A stretch of 64,000 bases of DNA, from the NCBI GenBank assembly GCA_947243795.1, contig OX365929.1, forward strand, positions 682,001 to 746,000, given 5' to 3'. Positions 30,365-41,634 of this stretch are shown here, one piece after another. Under the pieces are notes generated by a model. The model did no database searches. It saw only the letters and a program-made list of their open reading frames with translations, and was not told the origin of the DNA. Made by a program: the position numbers and the translations under genes. This DNA is from Saccharomyces uvarum. Its lineage: Eukaryota; Ascomycota; Saccharomycetes; Saccharomycetales; Saccharomycetaceae. Each line of letters begins with the position of its first letter. Position 1 is the stretch's first letter.

Positions 30365-30380
30365 GTTCCAAGTTTTTCGC
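30365..30380 (-). promoter_or_regulatory. Histone UAS copy, perfect match
   Basis: On the minus strand this reads GCGAAAAACTTGGAAC, a full match to the 16-bp consensus GCGAAAAANTNNGAAC. Confidence 0.75.
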
Positions 30381-30602
30381 CCCGCTGTGCGAAGCCGTTG
30401 GCATGGACTGTTTTGGTGGCTCAGAAAGACAGCAGCATGGATAAGTCCACCGTTGTAATAGAAACTCGCGTAGGGGTGCGTGCGTTCTCATGCTGTTTGT
30501 TGTTATTGCCCACCTTGTTGATTCCACACCAGTTTGCTCCCCCCCTGTTCACGAAACTAGTGATCGAACCAGAAGTTACAACTAAGTCTTGTTTTGAAAA
30601 AA

Positions 30603-30610
30603 TATATAAA
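30603..30610 (+). promoter_or_regulatory. TATA element of HTA1
   Basis: TATATAAA, about 170 bp upstream of the HTA1 start codon, followed by a C/T-rich then A-rich leader typical of highly expressed yeast genes. Confidence 0.6.
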
Positions 30611-30775
30611 TAAGGTGCTTAATTCTGGGATTAGTTTCTTGATATGTTAAACTCTCTTCTATTTTCACTCCCTTCTTATGTTCTGTTGTGATACAATAAC
30701 AGCATATCGATTTGATTATTTCTAAACAAATAAGCAAACCAAAAACAAACAAATTTCATACACACAAAATATACA

Positions 30776-31174
30776 ATGTCCGGTGGTAAAGGTGGTAAAG
30801 CTGGTTCAACTGCTAAAGCTTCTCAATCTAGATCTGCTAAGGCTGGTTTAACATTCCCAGTCGGTAGAGTGCACAGATTACTAAGAAGAGGTAACTACGC
30901 TCAAAGAATTGGTTCCGGTGCTCCAGTCTACTTGACTGCCGTCCTAGAATATTTGGCCGCTGAAATCTTAGAATTGGCTGGTAATGCCGCTAGAGATAAC
31001 AAAAAGACCAGAATCATCCCAAGACATTTGCAATTGGCCATCAGAAACGATGACGAATTGAACAAGTTGTTGGGTAACGTTACTATTGCTCAAGGTGGTG
31101 TCTTGCCAAACATTCACCAAAACTTGTTGCCAAAGAAGTCTGCCAAGGCTACCAAGGCTTCTCAAGAATTATAA
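30776..31174 (+). CDS. HTA1: Histone H2A
   Basis: Core histone H2A, 132 residues. The N-terminal [10 protein letters not shown] tail, the histone fold ([20 protein letters not shown]) with the acidic-patch residues, and the C-terminal SQEL motif are all present; Ser129 of SQEL is the Mec1/Tel1 site that gives gamma-H2A, the mark read by Rad9, whose gene lies 12 kb away. One residue in the tail (Thr after AGS) differs from the Ala I remember in S. cerevisiae. Codon bias is strong. It shares its promoter with HTB1. Confidence 0.98.
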   Translation: MSGGKGGKAGSTAKASQSRSAKAGLTFPVGRVHRLLRRGNYAQRIGSGAPVYLTAVLEYLAAEILELAGNAARDNKKTRIIPRHLQLAIRNDDELNKLLGNVTIAQGGVLPNIHQNLLPKKSAKATKASQEL

Positions 31175-32403
<1,229 letters not shown>

Positions 32404-32819
32404 TAATCTTGCCCGTTTTTTCTTGATATCTTCTCTGTTTTTAAAGTGTAACGAAAATAAAATAAACCCATGTATATGAATGTATATCCATAATATTACA
32501 AATGAAATAACAACATATGCGTTTGTGATTGTTTTTTAATGCTCTACTATATGTACAACAGAGCTGGATATCCGACCGGCTATTATTGTCATTTACAACG
32601 AATTTAAATACATATAATCAAACACAGGAACACAGAGCGCATCACCTAAACAAAAAGATCCAATAAAATAAATGAGTCTTATAGACATCTTCAATGAAGC
32701 AGGTGCTCTCTATTTTTTTAATTATCATTCAGCATTTCCAATAAAATTTTTAATTTACAAGAACACCGAAAAATATTCCATTCTCATCTCATATCATTAT
32801 TTAAGAGAGACAATAACCT
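32404..32819. other. ADK1-SIR4 intergenic region
   Basis: A tandem gap with AT-rich DNA. A 51-codon frame starts at 32672 and overlaps the SIR4 start codon. No activator site or RNA gene was recognised. Confidence 0.5.
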
Positions 32820-32827
32820 ATGTCTGA
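32672..32827 (+). other. Upstream ORF candidate overlapping the SIR4 start
   Basis: ATG AGT at 32672 opens 51 codons (MSLIDIFNEAGALYFFNYHS at the start) and stops at the TGA at 32825-32827, seven bases inside SIR4 in another frame. If the SIR4 mRNA begins upstream of 32672, ribosomes initiating here would bypass the SIR4 ATG. Transcript start is not visible from sequence. Confidence 0.3.
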
Positions 32828-35800
32828 TGGTAAAAAAACGCCCAATAGGTTGAGCACACCGAAGATCACTAATAATTCAAAGACCCCGATGGATAAAAAC
32901 GCTGAAAGTAGTGAGAAATGGAACGAAACCAAAACACCTAGAATACCATTATTCACGTTTGCTAAAGGCAAAAGCCATTCAAGGCCGTCAACCCCAACTC
33001 ATAACTCACGTACTTTTTCGAAAGAGGTAAAAACAGCCCCTCATAAAATGCTTAAGGAAACAAAGTCTTCACCATTGAGAAAGGATGCAAACAACTCTTC
33101 TTCCCACTCGAGTCTAGGGAAAGTAAGCAATAGCAGATTACTCTTCCTTCTTCGATCCAAGACGTCATTGGGAAGAATTGAATCAAACAACAATGCACCT
33201 AAAAGTGCGAACACACTAGCTACTATTGACCAAGCGCCTTCGCTTCCACATGCGGAACAACAAACTCCAAACTTAGACACTAAACCTGAACATACTGTAA
33301 TACCGATATCAAAAACCCGAAACAATAACTCATTCTTATCAGGAGTCAAAAGTCTATTAAATAAAGGGCAGATGCATGACCATTCTGATGACGTTCCAAG
33401 CAGAAATTTGATAAATATGCAATCTTATCTTTTTGAGAAATCACTTAATGAGGAAACCACGATCGCAAACGCAGCACCGGATTCCCACAAAGAGAATAAG
33501 ACTATCAAAGAGACTGATAAACTGGAAGGGGGGAATAAGACAGTAGATCAAAAGCCACCCCATTCCGTTGCATTACCAGCATCAAACGTTGATACCAGTG
33601 ATACGTCTCGTTTATTGGGAAATAATGAACCAAGGAATCCTGCAACTACAAAACTAAATATCACACTTCAAGATGCTTCTGGAAGTGACAAAAATAATAG
33701 AGAGTCCCCTACTAAGCATTTGGAAACGGATTTTAAGAAACTAGAGGAACATGACACACCTAATGCTCCTTCATCGAAGTTTGAGTCCAACGCATTAAAC
33801 TTAACACGTAATCAAACGCCAAAGAAATCTTATCCATCTTTGAAAAAATTTAATACTGGCGTAGATAAATTGGTATCAACCACTGAGAAAATAACAGCGC
33901 CTTCGATGGCTGAGTTTGTAATGTCCAAACGAGAAATGAAAGAGGATGCTGATCTGAAGCGGATGGAGATTTTAAAATCACCGTATTCATCCAAAAAATC
34001 ACCTGAACAATCTCATGAACTCAAGGAAAATCAAGATGTGTCAACTGAGGACGAGGTCTCGGACCATGCCGCCTCTCCCAGTAAAAGCGAAAGTGGTGGA
34101 ATTGGAAATAATTTTAGAGCACCATTTAATATTGGACCTGGAATTGCAGAAAATAAAAATGATGTAAACGGTCCCGAAAATAACAAGAATGACGAAATTA
34201 AAGCAGTCAAAATTAAATGCACTGAAACAAATATCACCGAAGCACATATAAATAGAGCTAATGTTAATGAAGCAGCCGAAACAATAAAACAAATAGCACA
34301 TGAAGTGCCAATAAGTAGTGGAAAAACTGTACTTCAAAACTCCCAAAAGATCGAAAAAGATCCCATTCAGAAGGTTTATCAAACTGACCCAACAAATAAA
34401 ATTCCAAGCTTCAATCCATCAAAAAGAGCTCGAGTGGAGGATCTGCTGAATCCGTCGAAAAAGAATAAACTTAATCGGGAATCATTCTCAATCACACCAA
34501 AAGGTACAGCGAACCCCTCCATGCAACCAGAAACCCAGTTAGCTATTAAAGATACCTCAAACACAAAAGGAACAATTAATAAAATTGACACCGGCAAACA
34601 AGATGTTTTGGTTAGCTTACCACAAAGCGGCCCTCTCCCTTCTCCACAAACAATTATGCAGAGAGATAACTTACAAAAAAATGTGCGAGATCCTTCTCAG
34701 GCAGAATATACTTCTGCCAAATCTTCAGTAGCCATCAAGAAGCGGGATAACTCAAAGAGCCCACCCCAGGCCCATGATAATAAAGAACCAGCAAAGAAGA
34801 ACTGGAGTAGTGTCCTAGACGAAGAACAAGTTCCTGAGGCTGTCGAAAGTCGTTCATTATTAAATTTATTTTCAAACGTATTCAAGACTTCCCTTAAGAG
34901 TGAAAACAAATCTTCGATTGGAAATGCTTTACATATGTTGGAGCAAATGCCTAATACTCCGGAAGGTGCTGTCACCACGGAACGGTTAGGAAACAAATTT
35001 GATGAGATGCCACTATCCCAACCAGTTAACGGAAGTAAGCCTGAGTATACTGATCATCCTCAAATTTCTTTATCCCAACCCACTGGAGCTGGTACTAAAG
35101 CCGTTTCTCAATCTTTAAAAAGCTCTTTCTTAGATTTGGCAAAGGATAAGCAAATCATAGAAGAGAAGTTTTATCGCGGAAGAATGGATACGGGAATATC
35201 TCACCCTGGAAAAATGGAGCTTATTTACATATCTGACCCTGACAAGAACTATTCAGAGAATGATAGTTCAAGTGACTTAGAGAGTCTGAGTTCTCGCGAA
35301 TCAGATGAAATCATAGTGGTAAAAGATTCCGATACAAGCACTGGAAAGAACCAAAATCAAGCATGGTCTGACCCTGAATTAGAGTGGCGAAGATCTGAAC
35401 GTGAATTAACCAAAAACATCCTTCGAAGTCTAGATGACAGGACAAAATACAGTAAGAAAACAATGAGTAGCCTTATCGAGCAAGGTATTCCAGGGCACAG
35501 CTACCTAAGCGGTAATCCATTGACTAGTGTGACTAATGACATCTGCTCTATTGAAAACTATGAAACGTCAAACGCATTTTTTTATCAACAAGTTCACAAG
35601 AGGGACAGATTACAATACTTACCACTATATGGGGTTTCAACATTAGAAGAATCGAATCCTGTTAAAAGGGAAAGTTCGGTCAACAAAAATACCAGAACAG
35701 AGGGAAAAAATTCAGAACAAAATCCTACTCCGACAAAAACTTCTCAAACACCATCCATATCATCTCCATTAGGCTTTGAAATAATGAACACACCTATAAA

Positions 35801-37049
35801 CAAAAATGGTACGATTTCTTCCAAAGATATTGACGTAACGGCCCACCATGATATTAGTCACAGTAAAGCCAAGAATACCAAAGAGAACCTATCGAAAGAG
35901 TTTTGGAGACAAGAGTGGTTGGCAAATCTGAAACTTATTTCGGTCTCACCTGTGGATGAATTTCCTTCAAAGACTTCAAAAAGTGAGAGACTGACAATTG
36001 ACGAAAAGATGCAAAGGCTCAAAGAAATATTTGCTAAGAAGTTTGGTTCAAAGATTTCCAAGACCTTTACTGAGAGTGACATTGTCATATTGAAAGGTGA
36101 GATAGAGGATTTTCCAATGGACTCTAGGGTCAGAACTTTTTATAATGATACACAAAACAAGCCTGGGACGAAAAAGACCAGGTTTTGGTCATACAAGAAA
36201 ACGCTAAAATTTGTTGTCAACATGGGATTTCATATCCATATGCCACGGGAGCCCATTTCCAAACTGGAATTGGTCAAACCACAAGAAGTCGTACCGCAGC
36301 AGATGATAGATGCCAAACCTAAATCAAACGATAAGAAATCACAACTGACAAAGGAACAGTCATCGATCAAACAAGTAGCCGCGCCACCACCGGTAACTTC
36401 AAAGTCTGTAGGGCAGCAAAAGATAACCAATAAGGAGAGGCTACCAGCAAAAGAGCGGGTCGACGACAAAAATGAGGAAAGAGGTAAGGCCCTTGAAAAT
36501 GGCGAGGTTGAACCACAAAACATATCCCTATCCCACTTACATGCAGTATCTTCTGGCCATACTGATCTTGACAAAAATGTTGCACCTGCAGAAGATCAAC
36601 CAGATACTCAACCCGAAAGTATCATGGATAAGAATACAACAGACATTTTGAGCAGTGTTGATGTTTTGAGAACACAGTCAGTAATCAGCTCGCAACCAAA
36701 AAATATATACACACCAACTCAAAAAGAATATAGAACCAAAAATCAAGACAATGACATCGAAAAATTGGAAGGAGAAGATATGGATAACGACGGCCTTTCC
36801 TTTGTGGATAACCTTTTGTCGAGAACAGCGTCAATATTGGAAGAAAAGGAAAAACAATTGGTTACCGCAAATAAAATCATCCAGTCTTTGTCAGGGGAGA
36901 TTATGAGAGATGAAATCAAAATAACTTCACTTAGAGGAGACCTAAACTTTACAAAGAAATCTCTCCAGGATGCCAAAGGCCAGATTTCTGAGAAAGATGC
37001 TAGGATTCAAAAGTTAATGCTAAGAGTTTTCAAGAAAAGGAGCGGATGA
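32820..37049 (+). CDS. SIR4: Silent information regulator, heterochromatin scaffold
   Basis: Sir4 scaffolds the Sir2/Sir3/Sir4 complex at silent mating loci and telomeres, binds Rap1, yKu and the nuclear envelope protein Esc1. The product is 1409 residues (S. cerevisiae about 1358). Most of the protein is disordered, Ser/Lys/Asn-rich and poorly conserved. The C-terminal parts I recognise are the region around 1000-1180 (with SFWRQEWLANLKLISVSP, about residues 1026-1043), which contains the partitioning/anchoring domain, and the terminal parallel coiled coil (about 1330-1409), which binds Sir3, Rap1 and yKu. Rapid divergence is known for SIR4. A small reading frame overlaps the start codon. 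Confidence 0.95.
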   Translation: MSDGKKTPNRLSTPKITNNSKTPMDKNAESSEKWNETKTPRIPLFTFAKGKSHSRPSTPTHNSRTFSKEVKTAPHKMLKETKSSPLRKDANNSSSHSSLGKVSNSRLLFLLRSKTSLGRIESNNNAPKSANTLATIDQAPSLPHAEQQTPNLDTKPEHTVIPISKTRNNNSFLSGVKSLLNKGQMHDHSDDVPSRNLINMQSYLFEKSLNEETTIANAAPDSHKENKTIKETDKLEGGNKTVDQKPPHSVALPASNVDTSDTSRLLGNNEPRNPATTKLNITLQDASGSDKNNRESPTKHLETDFKKLEEHDTPNAPSSKFESNALNLTRNQTPKKSYPSLKKFNTGVDKLVSTTEKITAPSMAEFVMSKREMKEDADLKRMEILKSPYSSKKSPEQSHELKENQDVSTEDEVSDHAASPSKSESGGIGNNFRAPFNIGPGIAENKNDVNGPENNKNDEIKAVKIKCTETNITEAHINRANVNEAAETIKQIAHEVPISSGKTVLQNSQKIEKDPIQKVYQTDPTNKIPSFNPSKRARVEDLLNPSKKNKLNRESFSITPKGTANPSMQPETQLAIKDTSNTKGTINKIDTGKQDVLVSLPQSGPLPSPQTIMQRDNLQKNVRDPSQAEYTSAKSSVAIKKRDNSKSPPQAHDNKEPAKKNWSSVLDEEQVPEAVESRSLLNLFSNVFKTSLKSENKSSIGNALHMLEQMPNTPEGAVTTERLGNKFDEMPLSQPVNGSKPEYTDHPQISLSQPTGAGTKAVSQSLKSSFLDLAKDKQIIEEKFYRGRMDTGISHPGKMELIYISDPDKNYSENDSSSDLESLSSRESDEIIVVKDSDTSTGKNQNQAWSDPELEWRRSERELTKNILRSLDDRTKYSKKTMSSLIEQGIPGHSYLSGNPLTSVTNDICSIENYETSNAFFYQQVHKRDRLQYLPLYGVSTLEESNPVKRESSVNKNTRTEGKNSEQNPTPTKTSQTPSISSPLGFEIMNTPINKNGTISSKDIDVTAHHDISHSKAKNTKENLSKEFWRQEWLANLKLISVSPVDEFPSKTSKSERLTIDEKMQRLKEIFAKKFGSKISKTFTESDIVILKGEIEDFPMDSRVRTFYNDTQNKPGTKKTRFWSYKKTLKFVVNMGFHIHMPREPISKLELVKPQEVVPQQMIDAKPKSNDKKSQLTKEQSSIKQVAAPPPVTSKSVGQQKITNKERLPAKERVDDKNEERGKALENGEVEPQNISLSHLHAVSSGHTDLDKNVAPAEDQPDTQPESIMDKNTTDILSSVDVLRTQSVISSQPKNIYTPTQKEYRTKNQDNDIEKLEGEDMDNDGLSFVDNLLSRTASILEEKEKQLVTANKIIQSLSGEIMRDEIKITSLRGDLNFTKKSLQDAKGQISEKDARIQKLMLRVFKKRSG

Positions 37050-37287
37050 GACTGCTCAGACTTCTTTCGTTTTCTCTCTTTCCTATGTGAACAATTCATT
37101 TCCAAGGCTTCTTTGCAACTTGTAATATTTAATTAGGTTTTGGCTAAATATGTAAAAATATATATAAAAATAAGGACAGAAACATAAACAAAGAAAAAAA
37201 AAGAAGAAAATATATTCGATTTCAAATGCACAGAATTCAATATTAATATTATTATTATTACATATATGTGAATATGTAGGTCATCTT

Positions 37288-39141
37288 TTATTTAGTGATT
37301 AATTTCTTGAGGCCATCTAAATCAATTGAGCCTTCATCAAGTTTATTTAAACTTTTGGAGGTTTCATGATAGCAAGTGGAATGGAAATATTTATCATCAA
37401 CTTCAATCGTATTTTTCCAGATCCATTCACCCGATTCCTCATCATAAACACCAGTGACACTTTCTTTACAAATTGGACACTTGAAAACCATATCCTGAGA
37501 AGTTTCTGGTACGACGACATATTTTTCTCTTATTTTTACTTCATTATCCTTACGATTTCCTAAAGTGTCCTTTGCAGACTTTTCATTAATATCATTAGCG
37601 TAGCTATTTGAATTATCGATGTTATTACTGTTTTCCATAATATTAGGATCCGTGTAGTCAACTTTATGCTTTGTAGAGGTAATTTCTTCATCTTTGAAGG
37701 CTACCCATTGAGAGTCGCTCAAGTACCAGTTTCTTGATTGAATATTTTTCCTTGTGGTAGTGGTATTCGAGTTTGAGTTGCTTATACCTGTGTTTGCTGT
37801 ATTTTGAGAACCTTTAATTCTTGTATTTATTCTGAAATGCCAGTCCAAATGCTCGTTTTGCAGTTGTTTCTCACTTTCTGAATTACCGAATCTTTTACCA
37901 CACACACTACATTTATTTGGTTTCGATCTGTACAATAAATGAATGAGACTATTTTGGACGATTGGGTTATCCTGAAGTAAGGTTTGTTCAGACAGTTGCA
38001 GGGTTGGGTTATTCAAGACATCCACGTTGACTGTGGCGAAATAGGCTTTGCAGTCAGAGAGAATGTCATTTAGTAACGGTATCTTTGGTAGGTTTTTCAT
38101 TAATTGTTTTTCCTTGGAGTCCAAAGAATAGCTTGAATGGCCATTTAGTTTTGTATAAAGCGTCACAATGGATTCCTTTGGTGGAGTATATATTAACCCC
38201 TCAGATTGCAGAGATTCATAAAGGTTTTTGATTTTACTTAGGTTTTTTTTTTTCTCCATGTCTTGAAAAGATTCAACACCGGAAATATTGCCAAAGAGAG
38301 ATGAAGATAAAGTGCCCTGTTGGTTCATTATATCAGGGTTGTTACCAAATAGCGGGATAGCTGCATTGGGATTTTGAGCAGAGGTTCCTTGGTTTTCCTT
38401 GGTTTCGTGATATTGTTGCTGTTGCTGTTGCTGTTGCTGCTGAAATTCGTGATACCTCATTCTTTCTTGTAAAACTTGTTGGTCTTGCGAAAATACCTGT
38501 CTAAGTTGCATTTGAACCTGCTTTAGCGCATTGAGAGTCAGTTTTTCTCTTTTCAGTTCTTGCTTCAATTGAGATAAGACCAGGAGTTTCATTTTCAGTT
38601 TTTCATCGTTTGGCTGGTTCTTTAACCTGTCGCTGGTCAAAGAGGTTAACTTGTCAATATCTCTTAGTAGAAGAGGAACAGTGGGGGTTGGTAACATTGC
38701 TTGCAAATTCTTCTGGTGCAAAGCGCTGGCCTTTATTAGAAATTGTTCAATCTTTTCTAGTGCCGAGCCCTCAAACAGGGGCATGCCGGTGTCGTTCGGG
38801 TTTAACCAAAGCTTGAACATGTTGATGAGCTTTGTTCTTGTAGTGTTATCCACTAAGAGATACGTCTTTCTGTATAGATTAAACAAATTTCTACTGAAGT
38901 AGATTGTGTATGGACTACCAACGTTTTTACAAATGGAATCTAAGGCATAGAAGGCGTATAGTTTTTGTTTAGGCATACATTTTTCGATCCTATTCTCTAT
39001 ACAATCAACAAAATATTGGGCACATGATATATTTTCTTCCGCTAACTTCGTGAGAGTGGTAATGATAGGTCTCGAATTAAAAGTTAGCTCTTCAAGAATA
39101 CTATTGAAATCCTTGATTATGACTTCAGTGTCGTGATCCAT
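37288..39141 (-). CDS. PCF11: mRNA cleavage factor IA subunit, CTD binding
   Basis: Pcf11 couples RNA polymerase II to 3'-end cleavage and termination. The product is 617 residues (S. cerevisiae about 626). The N-terminal CTD-interaction domain occupies about 1-140 (helical, LYAFYALDSICKNVGSPY), followed by a glutamine tract (about 232-246), a Clp1-binding region, a first zinc finger near 412 (CSVCGKRF ... HLDWH) and a second near 554 (CPICKES ... FHSTCYHE). The gene is convergent with SIR4 (238-bp gap). A Reb1 site lies 190 bp upstream of its start. Confidence 0.96.
   Translation of the reverse strand: MDHDTEVIIKDFNSILEELTFNSRPIITTLTKLAEENISCAQYFVDCIENRIEKCMPKQKLYAFYALDSICKNVGSPYTIYFSRNLFNLYRKTYLLVDNTTRTKLINMFKLWLNPNDTGMPLFEGSALEKIEQFLIKASALHQKNLQAMLPTPTVPLLLRDIDKLTSLTSDRLKNQPNDEKLKMKLLVLSQLKQELKREKLTLNALKQVQMQLRQVFSQDQQVLQERMRYHEFQQQQQQQQQQYHETKENQGTSAQNPNAAIPLFGNNPDIMNQQGTLSSSLFGNISGVESFQDMEKKKNLSKIKNLYESLQSEGLIYTPPKESIVTLYTKLNGHSSYSLDSKEKQLMKNLPKIPLLNDILSDCKAYFATVNVDVLNNPTLQLSEQTLLQDNPIVQNSLIHLLYRSKPNKCSVCGKRFGNSESEKQLQNEHLDWHFRINTRIKGSQNTANTGISNSNSNTTTTRKNIQSRNWYLSDSQWVAFKDEEITSTKHKVDYTDPNIMENSNNIDNSNSYANDINEKSAKDTLGNRKDNEVKIREKYVVVPETSQDMVFKCPICKESVTGVYDEESGEWIWKNTIEVDDKYFHSTCYHETSKSLNKLDEGSIDLDGLKKLITK
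38411..38445 (-). repeat. CAG/CAA glutamine tract inside PCF11
   Basis: A short run of about ten glutamine codons, read on the minus strand, between the CTD-interaction domain and the Clp1-binding part. It is likely to vary in length. Confidence 0.75.
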
Positions 39142-40095
39142 AATATTAAAAAAAAGACTCTTATCAATAAAACTACTATCCCAAGCACAGAGTAAAATAA
39201 GTGTGTTCCTAGGCTTTTCGAGTGTTGCTCTTGTTCATGTCTGAAAGGAGAAAGCATTCAAACTACGAATCCTCAATAGTGGTAAATACCACTTTCCCAT
39301 CATCGTCCCATTGACTTTTCCAAATTTCGCTTCGGGTAAGCCCTAAAATAGACATTAGGGCACGGCTGTTCCAGCACAGTCAACCCTTAGCAACCTCGTG
39401 CAGAAGAACAAGGGCTATGGAGACTGGGACAATACCGTTAAAGGGCAGAGTATATCAAGTCTGGCTCCATATGGGATGTCGAGGGTTCCAGGATCTGCTT
39501 TGATGGCCACGTCAGTGTTTGCCTCGAGAAAATGGGGTTATACTGGCAAGTCCGAGCATGTATGTATGAAATTGCATCAAGAAAATGTGACAAGTAGGGC
39601 CCTGCGTACAGTATAGCGTCCCTACCGCAAGAAGAGACCAGCGGCTGCTCTCTTTTGTTTGCGCTTGTTTAAGCGATAATATGCAGGAGCATGCATATGC
39701 GAGTGTGGGCGACGAATCTCCGTGGCGCCAGTCATGCGCATTGAAAATGTCTCATACAGGCTGACTTCTTATCGTGGTGTAGTCGAGGCAGGTTTACGTA
39801 TGTGCATAACCATGAGGCAGTGTCATTTTTGCCTGGATTGTTCTCGTATTGTGAGCATCCCATTCTTATTGAAGATGCCCTTTTGCTGAAGAGAAGAACG
39901 TAATGCGGGCAAAAAAAAACCGGCAAAATGGTAAAAGAAAAGGGTGAAACAGAAATCTAGGCCATGAGCCTAGTTGTAGAAAAACACACCAACACAGGGA
40001 ACAAAATACTCCAAATACTAGTACAATTAAGTTTTGTCAGGGATAAAGAATTGGGTACAACGATATTTCAGGTAAGGACAGGAAAAAAAACGGAC
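39142..40095. other. PCF11/IVY1 divergent intergenic region
   Basis: A 954-bp region between divergent starts. It contains a Reb1 site (39333-39339). The stretch 39359-39616 is open on the plus strand for 86 codons but has an ATG only late, so I do not call a gene. Between 39964 and 40095 an in-frame ATG extends IVY1 upstream by 44 codons. Confidence 0.5.
39333..39339 (-). promoter_or_regulatory. Reb1 binding site upstream of PCF11
   Basis: TTACCCG on the minus strand, 192 bp upstream of the PCF11 start. It fits a nucleosome-clearing role in this divergent promoter. Confidence 0.6.
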
Positions 40096-41484
40096 ATGCC
40101 TAGCGATAATAATGAACAAGTACACGGATCTCCTTCTAGTGAGCACAGGCTGAGAGTCGAACGGGATGACGGTAACCATTACGACGTGTCTCCTGACAGG
40201 TATGCTCCTCACTTGTCGGAGTTTTATTCGATCGTAAATAGCAAGAAGCCCGTGGCGAGTAATGCTGGCTCCGATGATAATGATCATCTGGACGACATGC
40301 ACCATTTGCGTTCATCCAAAGTATATTCCAAGGCCCGCAGGGCATCCAGCATAACTTCTGGTACAAGTACGATCAACGACCTGCAAACTCTAATCACGAA
40401 AAGAGATGTTAAGGACACTCAAGAAGCCCTGTCGACTTTGTTTAGGAATTCGAATGCTTATTCAGACTCGTTGTTGAAAACATCTCACAATGGGGCGGAG
40501 ATTGCCCTTTCTTTGGAAAATATCGCCAAATTGAAAGGCTGCAACGACGAAACAGCAGAGAAACTACTAAGTGCCAGTGGGTTGTTCTACCTCTTGTCCA
40601 ATCATCAGCTTATAATGTCAAAGTATTTCAACGAGTTACTGGGAGACAATTTAATTGACGACATTGATGAATTTAAGTTACAGACCAAGATAATGGAGAA
40701 TAAATTCAAGGTCCAAAGTAAAGAACAAAGCTTGAAATTGAAATTACAAGAAAGACACAATTTCGATATTTCGAAAAGAAAAATAAGGAACTTGATATCG
40801 TATCGAGAGAGCCTCTCCAGTTTACAAGCACGATTAGACCAACTAGAGACGCTAAAACACGATTATTACATGGACTCATACGAGCTCGTGGAAAACACCT
40901 GTAATAAAGTACTAAACAAAGTCGCCACGGTGTCCAGGGCACAAGTGGAGATTTCTGAGAATATTGCTAGGAAGGGCTGGTCCGGTGGTGGACTGGATGA
41001 CTTATTATATGATGCGGACGACCCATTTAGCAAAAAGACCAAGGGACCTTACGGGACCGCGGATGGAGATGGAGATGCAGAGACGGCGGACGGGGAAGAG
41101 TGTATGAACAACGAGGACACAAGCGGAGGCGACGTGGTGCTCGACGAACTACTAGAAGGAACTAGTCGACCTTCCACGTCAAAAACATTTTCACCCAAGT
41201 CTAAAAGCTCCTCGACGGCATCCACGCCGAACCATTCCTACTCCAATACAAATGTGGAGGAGGTACGAAGCAACAACAACAACGAAGGCGGCGAAATCGG
41301 TGATGAAGACGACGACGAAGATGTGGACAATTTGATGGGGGCGGAGAACTCGTTTTCGTTGCCGCCTACAAGAAACTCAAACGAGGAAACGGCGGATACG
41401 TTGAGACAGTTGTCTATAAAAAAGGACAATGACGGCGACGGCACCGATAGCGACGCGATAGAAGACCAGTCAAGTAATATATAA
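40096..41484 (+). CDS. IVY1: I-BAR phospholipid-binding protein of the vacuole
   Basis: Ivy1 binds Ypt7 and the HOPS subunit Vps33, phosphoinositides and the EGO/TORC1 machinery at the vacuole membrane, and has an inverse-BAR fold. I choose the ATG at 40096 (MPSDNNEQVHGSPSS), giving 462 residues, near the 453 of S. cerevisiae whose N terminus it matches. An in-frame ATG at 39964 would add 44 less conserved-looking residues. Helical I-BAR sequence covers about 60-290 (e.g. SLKLKLQERHNFDISKRK), followed by an acidic, Ser-rich tail. Synteny and protein matching both support the call. Confidence 0.95.
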   Translation: MPSDNNEQVHGSPSSEHRLRVERDDGNHYDVSPDRYAPHLSEFYSIVNSKKPVASNAGSDDNDHLDDMHHLRSSKVYSKARRASSITSGTSTINDLQTLITKRDVKDTQEALSTLFRNSNAYSDSLLKTSHNGAEIALSLENIAKLKGCNDETAEKLLSASGLFYLLSNHQLIMSKYFNELLGDNLIDDIDEFKLQTKIMENKFKVQSKEQSLKLKLQERHNFDISKRKIRNLISYRESLSSLQARLDQLETLKHDYYMDSYELVENTCNKVLNKVATVSRAQVEISENIARKGWSGGGLDDLLYDADDPFSKKTKGPYGTADGDGDAETADGEECMNNEDTSGGDVVLDELLEGTSRPSTSKTFSPKSKSSSTASTPNHSYSNTNVEEVRSNNNNEGGEIGDEDDDEDVDNLMGAENSFSLPPTRNSNEETADTLRQLSIKKDNDGDGTDSDAIEDQSSNI

Positions 41485-41634
41485 AATATTGTAATTTTGT
41501 TTGTTTGTTTGATATATAGAGATGGAAAAAGTGAACAGTTGAAAGATTGAAAGATTTTTTTTATCCTCCGGGAAAACATTCCGTATATACATAAGATGAT
41601 GGCTAAAGTCCTGCTTCTTTCATTTGATGTTTTT

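Larger units (their letters stand above)
29961..30775. promoter_or_regulatory. HTB1/HTA1 divergent histone promoter
   Basis: An 815-bp shared region driving the H2B and H2A genes. It contains at least three UAS elements of the Spt10/SBF type, TATA elements close to each gene, and T/A-rich leaders. In S. cerevisiae this region also carries a negative site bound through HIR proteins for S-phase restriction; I cannot locate that with certainty here. Confidence 0.75.

Noticed and set aside
39359-39616. 86-codon open plus-strand stretch between PCF11 and IVY1
   Set aside because: It has no ATG in its first part and no recognisable product. It is probably a chance open frame.
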